Positions 38,958-50,900 of a DNA stretch of 64,000 bases are shown here, piece after piece; position 1 is the stretch's first letter, and each line of letters opens with the position of its first letter. The DNA comes from Ifrita kowaldi. Taxonomy: Eukaryota > Chordata > Aves > Passeriformes > Cinclosomatidae. The notes under the pieces were generated by a model. That model was given only the letters and a program-made list of their open reading frames with translations, was not told the origin of the DNA and made no database searches. The position numbers and the translations under genes are program-made. Where the stretch lies: contig VZRS01015169.1 in assembly GCA_013398055.1 (NCBI GenBank), forward strand, positions 641,973 through 705,972, in the 5' to 3' direction.

Positions 38958-39003
38958 ATTTCTTCCTAATGTATCCCTTACAGTTAAAACAGCCCCCTAC
39001 TTC
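38958..39003 (-). mobile_element. Possible old CR1 fragment
   Basis: The string TTTCTTCCTAATGTATCCC, then 'cagttaaaacagccccct', resembles the reverse-oriented CR1 segment seen at 31,908-31,960 ('tttcttcctaatatc...cagttaaaaccattgcccc'). The match is short and diverged, so this could be chance. Confidence 0.35.
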
Positions 39004-42000
39004 CTTATTGGCAGCAATGACCTTGCCTGCTGCCTCCATCTTAGTTTTATTTCTTCCTTCTCCTTGTAATCCTTTCATTTATCTCCTTTCCCTACTAGGC
39101 TTGTACTTCCTCCCCTACTATAGCACAGGCAGGTTTAGAAATGGTTTTATGAACTGAATTTACAGAGATAAAGAGCCAGCTCCTGCAAGTCATCTGTACA
39201 TAAAAGACCAATTAACCTTGAGAATCAATCCTGAAGGAAGCTGGGGAAGATTTCTGCTATTCATAAGCCTATGGTGTTTTTTCTTTTCCCTTTTTTCTTT
39301 GAAATGTGCCATTGGATCAAGCTGTAAAGAAACTCCATTGACTTCAATGGTGCAAATGAAATTACATTTTGATACTGAGTTTGACTCAGTAGTTTCCTTT
39401 GAAGAATGCATGTTCTAGGAAAAAAGCACTGGGACAAGTTGTAGCTTCAGTAAAGATGTAACAGGGTGACTTTGGACCAAAGAAATTTCTTTTAATCAAG
39501 AGAGTTGTAGAAATCTTTGCAATTTGCATTTTTCACAGCTTGCTCTCTGGAGCAGAAATTCAGTTCTGTAAAGCTGGATGTAAATGCACGAGGGGTCATT
39601 TTACAGAGCATTAGTGTAGATAGGAGTTATCAAAATAGAGCAAGTTGTTTGTTTAAAGAAAGAGAACATAGGCAGCAAAGACAAATATTGGCAACCAGTT
39701 CTGTTATGCTGAAGGATAGCTTGGTGATAATACCAAAGATGAGAAGTGGCTTCTAGATGTGGGGTGAAAGCTTTATATTTATCTGGAAGGTATGAAATAC
39801 ATTGGAATCTCTCACTGCTTTCTTGGAGCGTTACATCCACAGAGCACTGGCTTTATTTTTTTTTAATGTACAAATGTGCTATATATAGATACCTTTGATT
39901 TTAATAAACAAATGACTCTTGGTTTAGAGAACACTTCTCACCAGTCTAAATAAGATCTCATTTCTGGCATGCTACAAGTTGGGAATTGTATTGAATTTAT
40001 AATATTCTCTCTAACTTCAACGAGACTTTATTAAAGTCAAGCTAAAGAAAAAGAATTATCATTTGGTTATTGAATCATACTTTGGAGTTAAAAAGAGACC
40101 ACATTAGGGAAATTCAAGGAAGGAAACTCTTACTACTAACAGGAAACTGATAAGAAACCTCCAGTGAAGCCAAGTTGGCGTAGGAGTCTGGAAATTCATA
40201 GATATTTGCAAATTGCAATATGACAATCCTGAAAAGCATTGAAGTTGTCCTTGAAGTCGATAAGAGATGAGAAAGCTTCTCTCCTCAGCTGAACTCCAGG
40301 ACAATTTTTAGCTCTGAAGCAAATGTTGTTTGGTTTTTATTTTAAAAAAGTCTGAAACGCAAATCTCCCTCAGCTTCTCCTGAAGGAGGATGGATTCAAA
40401 GTGTGCTGAAGGCAGGGGAAGTTCTTCCTCTGAATTCAGGGGTTTCTTTAACTGCTCTGTGTCCTTCCCTCCCATCCATTTCTCACTTACAGCCTGTGCT
40501 CTTGCTTCTGTGTTTTAGCTTCTTCTCAATGAAACCACAGAGCTGCTCTTTTTATAGTTAGCTTTGCAACAGTGTCATAGGATGCTGTAAGACTAAAATA
40601 CATTAAAGATATGAGGATGTGTAAGCAGCTCCAGTCTATAATAAACTTTGTCCTCAGTCTGTCCTTGATGTCTAGTCATGCTGTGTATAACCACACACGT
40701 GGCTAAACAAAGGAGTGAGGTTGGGTGATAGACCTGAAGGCTTTTATAATTTGGATAGCATAAAAATACGGTGTCATCAGTGAAGGCCTTGTTGTTATTA
40801 AACCTTTTCACCAAGGCACTTCAGAAATGGTGAATGGCAATGGAGCTTTCTCTCCTTCTCTTGCTTCAGTGGTGTGATTCCCCTTGGAGCTGGTTCCTGC
40901 CCCAGAGGGATTTCTTCTGGGGTGAGGTGGGGACAGGTGTGTTTTACTGGTCCCTTTTGAAATAGGTTTTTCTGTGCGGAGAACTTTCCTTTTAAAAGAG
41001 ATTTTTCCTTCTCTCATTTAATTTCTTCATCCACACTAGATTTATTGGTTCACAGAGTGAGGGTCCTGCTGTCAGCTTTGCTCTGCTCACTTTGGCTTAC
41101 TTGGGACTCCAGAAATGTGGCAAATGCAGTCAGACAGAAAATAGCAAAGCGTGAGCTGCTTCTCCAGCAAAGCAGGGGACTCTTCCAGCCACTTCAGAAA
41201 CAAATAACACGTTTTATCACACAGTTTTTCTATGTGAAAGATCATATTACAGTCTTTTCTTACCGATTGATGGGAGTACCAAATCCCCAGTGGCAAGAGG
41301 ACTTTGTGGATCAAATCCTGGGTGTCCTTTCAGGGCTTCGTTCTCTAAAGGTTGCAGCTTTATTGCACCATGGAAGTGAAGACAGTTTGGTGTATTGTAT
41401 GGTTTGGTCCTAGGTAAGACTTGGTTTTTTTCCTGCTTGAAACTGGTTGAGAGATAGTTACTGATTTGGTGGATTTGGATGGTGGCCCTTTTCTGAGTCA
41501 GTTAAAAGCTGAACCTCTCTGGAACCAGCTGTTTCTCTGCTCAGCAAAACTCAGAACAAGCACACACCAGTTTAATATAGAAGTGAAGCTTCCTTTTTAA
41601 AACAAAAAGTGAAAAAGAAATCTGAAAAAGACAAGTCTAGATGTTTAGACTTTGTCTACTTGGAGGCTAAAGTATTCTGTACCATTTAAGTGAAAAAGTG
41701 GATCATCTATATATAAAATGACTAGCGAGAATATGTGGGCCATAAAGATTTTCTTAAATGGTTCAATTTGAAAAGTTTATAATAATGTGGTCACTTCCCA
41801 CAAAATTTCTCAGGAAACCGATGCTTTTCCAAAGAGCAATTTTTCAACCAGAAACTCCCAGCCAGTTCCTGTCCATAAGTACTGACCTTACTGAGCCAGA
41901 GCCTCTGCCACGGTGTAAGGCCAGATGAGGTACTCCTGGATGAGAAATTTGCCCTGCTGTGGTCTGGAGCATTTTGGCAGCAGCAGGAGCTTTGGGGGAT

Positions 42001-42403
42001 CCTGGGGCCCTGGGAAAGCCTCTTTCAGAGGGCTGTCATCATTGTATTCCCTACTTCAGTAGGAGGACAGGAGGGGATCTGTATGTCCTGGATGTATTTA
42101 TGGGGTAAGAAGATGTTCTTTGAGGGGCAATCATTTCTCTGGTAAACACTAAGCACCTCCTTTCCTAAGTTTAAAACCAGGTTTTTTTACCTCTAGATTT
42201 CCTCCTGCTCCTATTCCCAGAACAATTTATTTTCTGTCCTTTCATGTGTAGCCTCCTAGCTTTAAGCTTACAAATGTCCTGTGTTTGTGCTGAGTGTAAT
42301 CTGTTTAATAGAGAATGATTGCCTGAGGCTACAGATCTTAACCAAGCATTAGGTAGATCTAATTCAGCTGTGGTGCTTATTGGCCTGCAAAGGCCAGTGT
42401 TGG

Positions 42404-42464
42404 TTTTTTTTTTTTTTTTTGGGGTGTTTTTTTTTTTTTTTTTGGGGTGTTTTTTTTTTTTTTT
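42404..42464. repeat. T17-GGGGTG minisatellite
   Basis: Three runs of T (17, 17 and 15 bases) separated by two identical GGGGTG spacers, giving a 23-base unit. On the other strand it reads as poly-A runs split by CACCCC. It may derive from a poly-A/T tract that acquired a GGGGTG insert and then duplicated. The lengths are prone to sequencing error. Confidence 0.9.
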
Positions 42465-45400
42465 AAATTATTTCCCCTTTCCTGGCTACATAAATCTTCA
42501 GAGAATCCTTAGTCATGTGTTAAAGCTTGCTTGGCCTGAGGAATTAATCCTTTCTAAGACAAGCCTTTTCTCTCACATGTGTGGGTATTCATGAAAGCTT
42601 GGTGTAAATCCAGGAGAGTTTTCTTCAGAAGCTCATGGCCTTTGCTAAGGAAAGCACATTATTCACCTAAGGCAGAGACCACCAAAGCCACTCTCTTTAA
42701 CATTTTCCTCATATGTCATAATCTTAATTTAGACTAACCTTTGCCCTAACTTTGGACAAGTAAATTGTTTAATTGCTGGAATTTTTTTTGTTTCTCTAAG
42801 GGAGCACAGACTACCCTAGCCAATCTTCCTGCAGCAACACCCCAACCTGAGCTCCAAGGGTTAAGAACTATGGTGCATTCCGTGATTTTTAGTAGGGTTT
42901 GAGATGCCAATAAATCCGTGCCTCCCTTTCTTTCTTGCTAAATTCTGCTCATGGAAAATAGTTTTTTAGCTGTCTGGGCTCTCATTCATTTCCATGAACT
43001 CACTCTCCTTCATCAGGGCTTCAGGGGGAGCCTGTGACTCCATGTGATCATAAAAGAGCACTTTTTTTCCCCTTAGAATGGAAGTGAAATGGTTATGTGA
43101 ACTGCAATACTGAATGATGAGACGATTTTTAAAAAAAGAATTATGTATGAGATCCTGTTAGGTAAAGAGACAAACTTTGCTTGCATGTGAGTCTTAGAAA
43201 ACCTTTGTGCTTTTATGACTACTAAATTATATTAGCAATCTTCCTCTCCAAACCACCCAGCTGGGGCTGTACTAAATCCATGGACTCCAGACACAAGTAA
43301 TAACATTGCAAACACTCCAATTGTTTGCAACTCCTGGAGAGCCTGTATAGTCCTACAGTCCTCTGTGACCCCAAATACAGCTCTGTGGGCACATCTTCTC
43401 TTTCAGCTCTGCAAGCAGCCTCACAGGACACAGATCAGTTAAGCTTGGCTTTCCTGAGCTCGTTATTCTGTTTGTTGCTAATTAGCAGCAGAGATTTAGG
43501 TGTTTAGCTGCTAATTCATGTTCTGCACTGCATGGGGTGTCTTCAGATGATTTAGCACTGTGGGAGCTCTGTTGCTGCCCAGGACCTAGGTGGGTGAAGT
43601 GTCTGTGAGGGGTAATACCCTAAATCACCTGGCTGGTCAGCTGTACCTTGCAGGCTGCAGGTTTTTCACCACCAACCCAGAGGTGGGACCTTACTTTGCA
43701 ATGAGTTTCCTATGGGCAGAGAAAGGCCCTAAAAAGCTGCTTTCCCACTTCTGTCTACCATCTAACATGATGCATCTTATGGTTTGGGTAGCATGTGGTT
43801 GTAGAAGAAAAAGGTAATTAGAACTTGATGATGTGCCTGGTAGCATCATCTGCACCATTTTTCCTTCTTTAAAAGCTACTCTGTGTAAGTGCAATGGGCC
43901 CATGCAAACAGCTGGTGGCCAGCTACATCATTACTATTCCAAAATACTGAGACTTATTCTCTGTGCAGGATGTGAGAATGGTGTTTAATGGTCCAGTTAC
44001 ACTCACTTCTGTCTACAAAATTTAGGTCCTGGCTCTTCAGAGTGTTTCTCTGTTTGGGATCACTTGTGGTACGAGCTGGTGTGCAGCTCCTGGCAGCTGA
44101 GGGGCAACCACTGGTGCTTATAAATTGCTTCTGGGCAGCAGATGATGAGGATGGGGATTGTCTGTGTGTCTGCAGCGTGCTGGGTTTCACAGTTGCACAG
44201 CTGTAGTGAATGGTGGAAAGGAAAAGGCGTCGGGATGTGCACCATTATCCTCCAGTGTGCATTTATCACTGGTCTCAGGCAATGAACAACATTTTCTCTG
44301 TTCTCTCTCTGAGTGGGATGAGGACATCTCCCATTCTGTTGCAAGGTAAGGTTTGGTGAGGCACCTCCCAAACTCACAAGAGGGTTGGTTTTGGTTCACC
44401 TCCATGATTTGCCCTGTCAGGTTGTTCCTCTTCACCAGGTACCTTAAAGTGCTTCCCGGCTTTAAACCCAGAGGAAATCCTGGGATTACACCTTCCTCCT
44501 CCTCTCTACAGGGCACCCATCACCCACCATTGCTGTCAGATGGCCCTTTGGTCTCCACGAGGAGGACATGACCCAGGGGTCATCCCTCAGTGACTCTGCT
44601 TCCTGACCATGGCTTTCACACCCAGCAAACAGCTGTGATGTGCTGCCAGCAGGATGAAAACATCTCAGAGCTCCTCCTCTGCTCTGCTCTGGCCTGGCTT
44701 CTGCTGCCTGCTGACGGCCCTGCCCTTCCTCATGTGCGTTTTTGTCCGTAAGGGCCAATTAAATCCCTAATGCCATCATTTGTCTGCCCACATGACTCCC
44801 AAGCACCTTACATTTTGCTGTGTAATAACGCAGAGGCACTTGTTTCTTTGAGGCTGTCTCTGTGAATCACTGTAATGTATTTGCACAGTGAAAAGGATGT
44901 GGAATTAATGTAGCCTGAATTGTGGCTATTGATTTAGCCCCTCCTTTCAATTTGGCACTGTGTTTTTAACAAAGAGATGCTGGCTGATCAGTTCATGTCA
45001 TGCTGAATCATTGTTCAGGGTGAATTTTTGTTTTAATATCCTTGGATGGTGGAGTGGTGATAGTGGTGCTCCAGGGGCAACTCAGCCTCAAAGGGATCAG
45101 CCACTCCTGGGTTTAATTTTGTCCTGATTTACTGCAGCATCATACAGTAAAAGAAAAAACAAACCAAAAAGCAAAGCAAACCCCCAAGCTCGGGCAGATG
45201 GCCTGTGCTGGTAATCCTTCATCATAATGTCTCCTGACAGAGCAGCTGTGGCTCACTGCTTGTCAGGGTTTTCCATCAGAGAGAACAGTTTTCCTGGGAT
45301 GTGAAACTTGGCTGTAGAAGTTTGCTTCACTCGGGCATTTCTCACAGAAAAGGACAACACAGAAGAGGGAATGATGTTTTTGGAAAGGGAAGCAACCTCA

Positions 45401-45662
45401 TTCCTGTTGAGATAATCTGCTGTCACATGACTTTTTGCTTACCACTTGTGTTTATGTATTTTTAAAAATACGTTTCAACCTTTAAATTGGAAAGCTTTTG
45501 TAGAGGCTGGAGGTAAAAGCCTACAGAAGCAAAACAGCTTAAAATGGTCACAGATTTTCACAAGAGACTGACATGGAGGCAATGGTGAGTTAGGGAGTCT
45601 GGTGTTGCTCATTGAGGATTTGATTAAGCAGTTCATTCCTCCTCTATGTAAAGCTAATAGTT

Positions 45663-45730
45663 CTGCAGGAAATCCCCAGGATTTTTCACTGGGGGTTTCC
45701 TGCAGGTTATTTTCTGCAGGAAACCCCCAG
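45663..45730. repeat. Direct plus inverted 17-bp repeat trio
   Basis: Three 17-base copies: CTGCAGGAAATCCCCAG (45,663-45,679), its inverse CTGGGGGTTTCCTGCAG (45,689-45,705) and CTGCAGGAAACCCCCAG (45,714-45,730). The second and third are a perfect inverted pair with an eight-base loop, and the first differs from the third by one base. The similarity between the first and third copies extends to about 28 bases. It can form a strong hairpin in DNA or RNA. It matches no known family that I recognise. Confidence 0.9.
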
Positions 45731-47749
45731 AATGCCTCACTGATTTTGCCATCTCTTGTGTTGGATTTTCCAGTGCTGCTGGAGATGTCGGGTGGGTAGA
45801 AAGGCTGTAACTGAGATTTGCTGCCTTTGGTTCTGTGCCTCTCTGTATGTGTGTGAAATACTCAGCCAGTGGTGGAAGATTCATAATTATTCCTCTGTCT
45901 CTGTGCCTAGTGGTGCATAGTTGTATATTGATTTGCTGTAGTTGAGATGAGAAGGCTAATTATGATGTTTCATTATGAACGCTGAATTTATGGCATTAGG
46001 CAGCCAGTTGTTTTGTGTGTGACAGGATGTGAATAAATATGATAGGACATTGGAGGGAGATAGGCACGTGGAAGGCATGGAGTGGCTTTGTCAGGGCTGC
46101 TCCTTCCCTGGAGTCTCCCTGAGCTCTGCAGGAGACCCTTAATTCACGTTCTCTGCATTGGGTGTTACAATGAATTAGTGCTGATGGTGTCTCCATCTGA
46201 TGTGGTAAAGCTTTGGCTGGGTTCTGTGGGTTGTGCTGTGGTTATATTCTGAGTCCTGACAAAATTCGAAGTCTGCAGTATTTCAAATGAGGGAAAATGT
46301 TCACTGGGTTGGTTTCATGCCTTTTTTTTCCCTTTTTTTCCCCCTTGGAAGAAAATGTTGGGCTGGGTGGGATTTGCAATCTTCCATGTTAAAGGGAATG
46401 TTTCTTAATGCATTCTGACAAGTGCACTTTAGCTGGAAAGCAGACCATCTCCTGTTGCATGGGTATTTCAGAATGAAATATCCTTTGCTTTTCAACTGAG
46501 CAAACCCCACAACTCAAACATCCCTCCCTCCTCCCCTCCTTCATTCCAGCCTTCAGAGTGAATGACTTTGATGTCCTGAGTGGTTTCAGCTTAAAGACTC
46601 TCAGGTGGCAGGGACTCCTCCAAGATGACATGTACCATCCTCTGGAGGCCCTGCCTCTCTCCTTGGACAGTCAAAAGAGACATTTAGACTCTTTTAAATG
46701 AGGACAGCAAACTTCCAGACTCCCAACTCGGGACAGATTTGATGCTGTTGAAATAAGTACAGTTTGTGGAGAAAAACGGAAACATAATCATGCTATAGCT
46801 ATGCTTAATTCTGATTTTCAGAGCCAATTAAAAATATATTTGGTTGCCCACTTCAAGATATAAGTATGTCATGCCCATGTGACATCTCTTAATTTCCACT
46901 TTTCTTGCTTCAGTGTTGAGCCTTGCTTCAGAGCTTACAAAGTACAGTGTGGTCAGTGGTGGGAGGAGGCTGTGGGAACCTGTGCCAACATTAGCCTGAG
47001 AAATGCAGAGTTGACAGTATTTGGAAATCAGCTCCTTTATATGCACATTGCCTTTCAGGATATTATTATACTTTTTTTCTTTTTTTTTGGCACCTTGACT
47101 ACATTAACCTTGTGCTGGCTCCATGGGGCTGGCTGACACAAGATGGATGATGTTGGTGGCCTGGCACAGCAGCCCACACGCCATGTGCCAGCAGAGGGGA
47201 AGCCTGTTTGCTCAGTAAAGGCACGTTGAGCAGCGCTACCTGCCTAATTGGCTGCAGAACCCTGTGCCCCTGCTGTTATGTGATGAGCTTTCCTTGGCAA
47301 GAAAACGGATAGATTATCAAGAAAGCTTTGCAGAATGATAAAAGTGGGGCTAAATGTTTCTATTTTGCTGCTTTTTGAAGCTCTGCAGAAGTGCTGTTTG
47401 GAATTGCCATGGCAAGGGCTGCTGCAAGATTTCCTCCCACGGCAAAAGCAACTCCCTTGCAGCAGTCTCTCAGGCAGGATCAACACTGCAGATTTAGAAA
47501 GCTCGTAAGGAAGAGTTTGATCCAGTCTTTTGACCCTCAGGAGACCTGCATTTGATTTTCTTGTGTGCCACTTGCCACAGCACTTGGGGCATGATTCCAA
47601 GCTGGTGCAGAGCCCAGCTGCTGTTGTAACAGGTGCCTGGATGGGAGCAAAGCTCTTTTGTACCTTTTACAAATAAGGATCTAAATGTCCCAGCTCTTAG
47701 CTCCCGGGCAGAATTACATTTGGGATAAGAACACTTATCTTCACTGAAA

Positions 47750-47881
47750 GTGTTCAGGGCCAGGTGGGATGGGGCTTTGTGCAACGTGGTCTAGTGTGTG
47801 GCATCCCTGCCCATGGCAGAGAGGTTGGAACTACATGATCTTTAAGGTCACTTTCAATACAAACAATTTTGTGGTTCTGTG
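47750..47881 (+). mobile_element. CR1 LINE 3' end fragment
   Basis: Plus-strand CR1 end: 'gtgttcagggccaggtgggatggggc', then 'ggcatccctgcccatggcag', 'ggttggaactacatgatcttta', and a decayed tail GTGGTTCTGTG. It is 5'-truncated. The diverged tail suggests an older copy than the one at 31,718. Confidence 0.9.
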
Positions 47882-50539
47882 TTGGAAAGATGCTCTGAGG
47901 ATAAAGTCACCAGAGTGCCCAAGCTGTGCTTCAGTGTTCTGTATCATAAGGAGGCAGATGTAAGATAAACACTGAATTAGAGGATTTTTTAATAGACTCT
48001 CTTTTCAGATCTTAGATCCAGAGCTGAGAAGAGCATTACAGAGCAGGTATGGGCATCAGGGCTGTTCTCACCCATTTCACTGGGTGTCATCTCTACCTCA
48101 GAATTTCAAATTTTCCAGTTAGGGTAGGAATATGAACCCCTGCAGACAGATCCTGCTTCGACATGAATTTGCAGCAAGCTTAGTGAATGTCAGCTGATCC
48201 AGAGCTTGTGTGCTGAGCTTGCAGCATGCTGTGAAAACTTTTGCTTGATGGAGACTGGCTTGAGTAGGGAGTACAGTCTTCCCTCATACACTGGCATCAG
48301 GTGATGCTCCAGCTTTGGTGAGAGGCATAGGTTTGTTCTATTCTTATAATTTCAGACTTGCTTTGAATTTTGCCTTTGGTGCTTTTGGTTGGTTCCCGTA
48401 CATTTTAGTCTTAGGCTGTGCAACTCCCTTCCCAGTGGCATGACAAGGATGTGGAGCCAGACTGTGGATCTGTCTTGGAGCAGTGCAGTGAACCTGAGCC
48501 TTCTGCTCTGTAAATCCCTGATTATCTACTTCCTTATGCAATGAAAACACTGATAAACTCAGGGGGACTCACATGCAAATCCTGCAGCCCCAGGAACAAA
48601 CATGACAGCTCTTTTAGCTCTGTGTGCACTCAAGCCCGTGCAGCCCTTTCTGTGCTCTGTCATGGCAGTCAGCACGGTCTTGTTTCTATTTCGAGCCTCA
48701 ATTGATTGAACTTCTGTTTGCTGGGTTTTGGCTCTGTTTCTCCACGCTACCTGGAAAGGAACTGCGGGAGCAAACAGCTTTCCTGAGCTACTGTTGCTGC
48801 CTGGGGCAGGTCCAAACAGCTTGACCGCCCCACTCAGCCATCCTTAGGGTTGGCCAAGGGGACTGGGACAAGAGGGGAGTCTGGTATCTGCCCCTTGCTG
48901 GAAAGATCAGGCTGATCTGGCTTGGCAAGGACACAAGGAAAATGCTCATTGGAATCTCTGATGTCACGAGAGAGGGAAGAAGGTTGTCATTGCCCCAGGA
49001 AAAGGGCTGTAAATTGTGTTTCCTGCTCCGCTTGCTGAAGAGTATTTTCATCCAAATCTTTTGTGACCTTTTCCCATGGGAGTTTTACTTGGAAATAGAA
49101 AACAGAAATAATGAAAGCGGGGAAAGTGATTATGTGAAGCTTGTAGGGAAATATTACTGCAGCTGTTTTAGCTGGAGCTTTAGGTCACAGTCCTTAAAGG
49201 AAAGGGAAGAGCCTTTGGTTGCTCCTGGTTTATCGTGTGGGTCTGAATGCCGCTGTGCGTTTTCCCAAGTTATTTATTATTCCTCTTGTATTTCTGGGGC
49301 ACCTGTATCCCATCTGCTCTGCAGACATGCTCTTGTCTCAGGCCATGTTTGGGTGGTCTGCTGGCAACTGCTCTGATTCAGAGCAGCATGTGCTTTTCCT
49401 GAAGTGTGATTTTTATCTTACCAGAGCCACAGGTTCATCTCCAGCAGCTGAGGTGAAGCACTGAAGCACTCATGGTGCTATGAATGGTCAGTTGCATTGC
49501 CCCCATGATGTGTTTCCCTCTCAGTGTCCGTCGGGATATTTTCTGTGCAGCTCTAGATGCTTGTTTCCTTGCTCCTGACAATCCCTTGTGGCTGGTCTGA
49601 ACCTGTGTAGAGGTTAATTGGAGTGGAGTTTGTGTATTTGTGCATTTGTTGGGGTGCCACAGAGACAGAGGCCGCAGGAGAGATCACGAGGCTGGAGTAG
49701 CGCTGGGTGAGGAGAATAGATTTGTAATCAACAGAGAGGAACAGATGGCTTTAGTTGTAATGCCTGTATTTATATATTTGATGTTAATATTCCTCCCAGA
49801 GCACCAGCGCTTCAGTGATATGTAACACAACTTAAAAGCATCTGGGGAGGGAGGGGATAAAAGAAATCGGTTTTTTGAATCCCGTGAGGAAATCCAGCCA
49901 TGGATTTAGCCACAAGGTTTCAGTGGGTGTTAGCAAGCAGAGAAGGCAGCAGTTAGCTACAATCTTCCTTCAGAGCACTGTGGGCATTGCCCTGATGTGC
50001 TCATGCCACAGACCCTGAGGAGCCATGGTGGGACCCTGGAGGGGAGCCTTGCCATCTGTGTCCTGGCGAGGTCAATCCCATCCTTACAGCACCTGCTCAT
50101 GCTGGTCCATGATGGGATTTACTGGCATGCTTGGAATTGTGAACTGATTCATTCTGTGAATGCAATTAGTCACCACCAGCACACAGGTGGAAGATGAGAG
50201 TTAATTCTGCAGCACCTAATTAGCTGCCATTGCTGGAAGGGTTCGATAGCAGAGGCAAGATGGTCCTGGGTGCACCATCAGAGAGTCTCATGGAGCAATG
50301 GTCAGATACCCCAGACTTCACTCAAGACCTGTGTATTGCTTTTAACAACCTTTTGTCACTCTGTTAAAAGATAAACAAGAAGCTCGAGTCTCCGTGGGTG
50401 TAAATCACTGAGGCTCTGCAGAGCTGTACCAAATTTCATCAGCCAAGGGGAGATGGAGCCTGTGGGTTAAATGATGACAGAATTATCCTTGTGTGAGTTG
50501 CTGTGTGTGCATACGAAAATGCACAGGCAGGTGTGTACG

Positions 50540-50900
50540 TGCAGACACACTCGTTAAAGGTGACTGGCTTTTTTATTTGTTTGTATTTAGTGCACCTTGG
50601 AGGCTTTACCTAGACAAGAGTCGTAAATGAAATGTCATCAGATCGTTAACACATCCCCGACTTGTTAACAAATAATCGCCATGATTTGTAGTTAAAAAAG
50701 CCAGTTGAAAGACTCACTGAGTAATATTCCTGCGGGTCCCCTGGCGTGTGCATATATTAGAAATCCACGTGATACAAAGCACAGGACAAAAATGATTGAT
50801 AGTAGGTTACAGTGCTCTTCATTACAATGAATTAATTGATCACGTCTAGCAGATTTTCCTCCCAGCGGAATTGCTGGATATTGGACATGTCTCTCTCATT
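50540..50900. promoter_or_regulatory. Candidate conserved intronic enhancer
   Basis: The strongest enhancer-like stretch in the intron. It keeps isolated CpGs (CTCGTTAAAG, AGTCGTAAATG, GATCGTTAAC, AATCGCC, CCTGCGGG, CCACGTGA, ATCACGTC) in AT-rich DNA. Dense factor-like sites include two GTTAAC palindromes (50,645 and 50,664), TGATTGATAG, an E-box CACGTG and AATTAATTGATCACG. It has no repeat signature or useful open frame. Proof of constraint needs cross-species alignment. Confidence 0.3.

Larger units (their letters stand above)
36986..47749. other. Intron 1 part, no gene seen
   Basis: Unique intronic sequence apart from the minisatellites at 37,923 and 42,404, the possible CR1 trace near 38,958 and the repeat trio at 45,663. 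The 122-codon plus frame at 41,045-41,413 was examined closely: it has no recognisable domain, and its frame opens without a promoter or good splice context. Confidence 0.6.

Noticed and set aside
41045..41413. A 122-codon plus-strand frame starting MVHRVRVLLSALL
   Set aside because: It begins with a hydrophobic stretch that looks like a signal peptide, but no domain is recognised, no splice sites or promoter frame it, and a frame of this length is expected by chance in 64 kb.
45602..45799. A frame with repeated SAGNPQ peptide
   Set aside because: The peptide repeat is only the translation of the 17-bp direct DNA repeat; nothing else supports coding.
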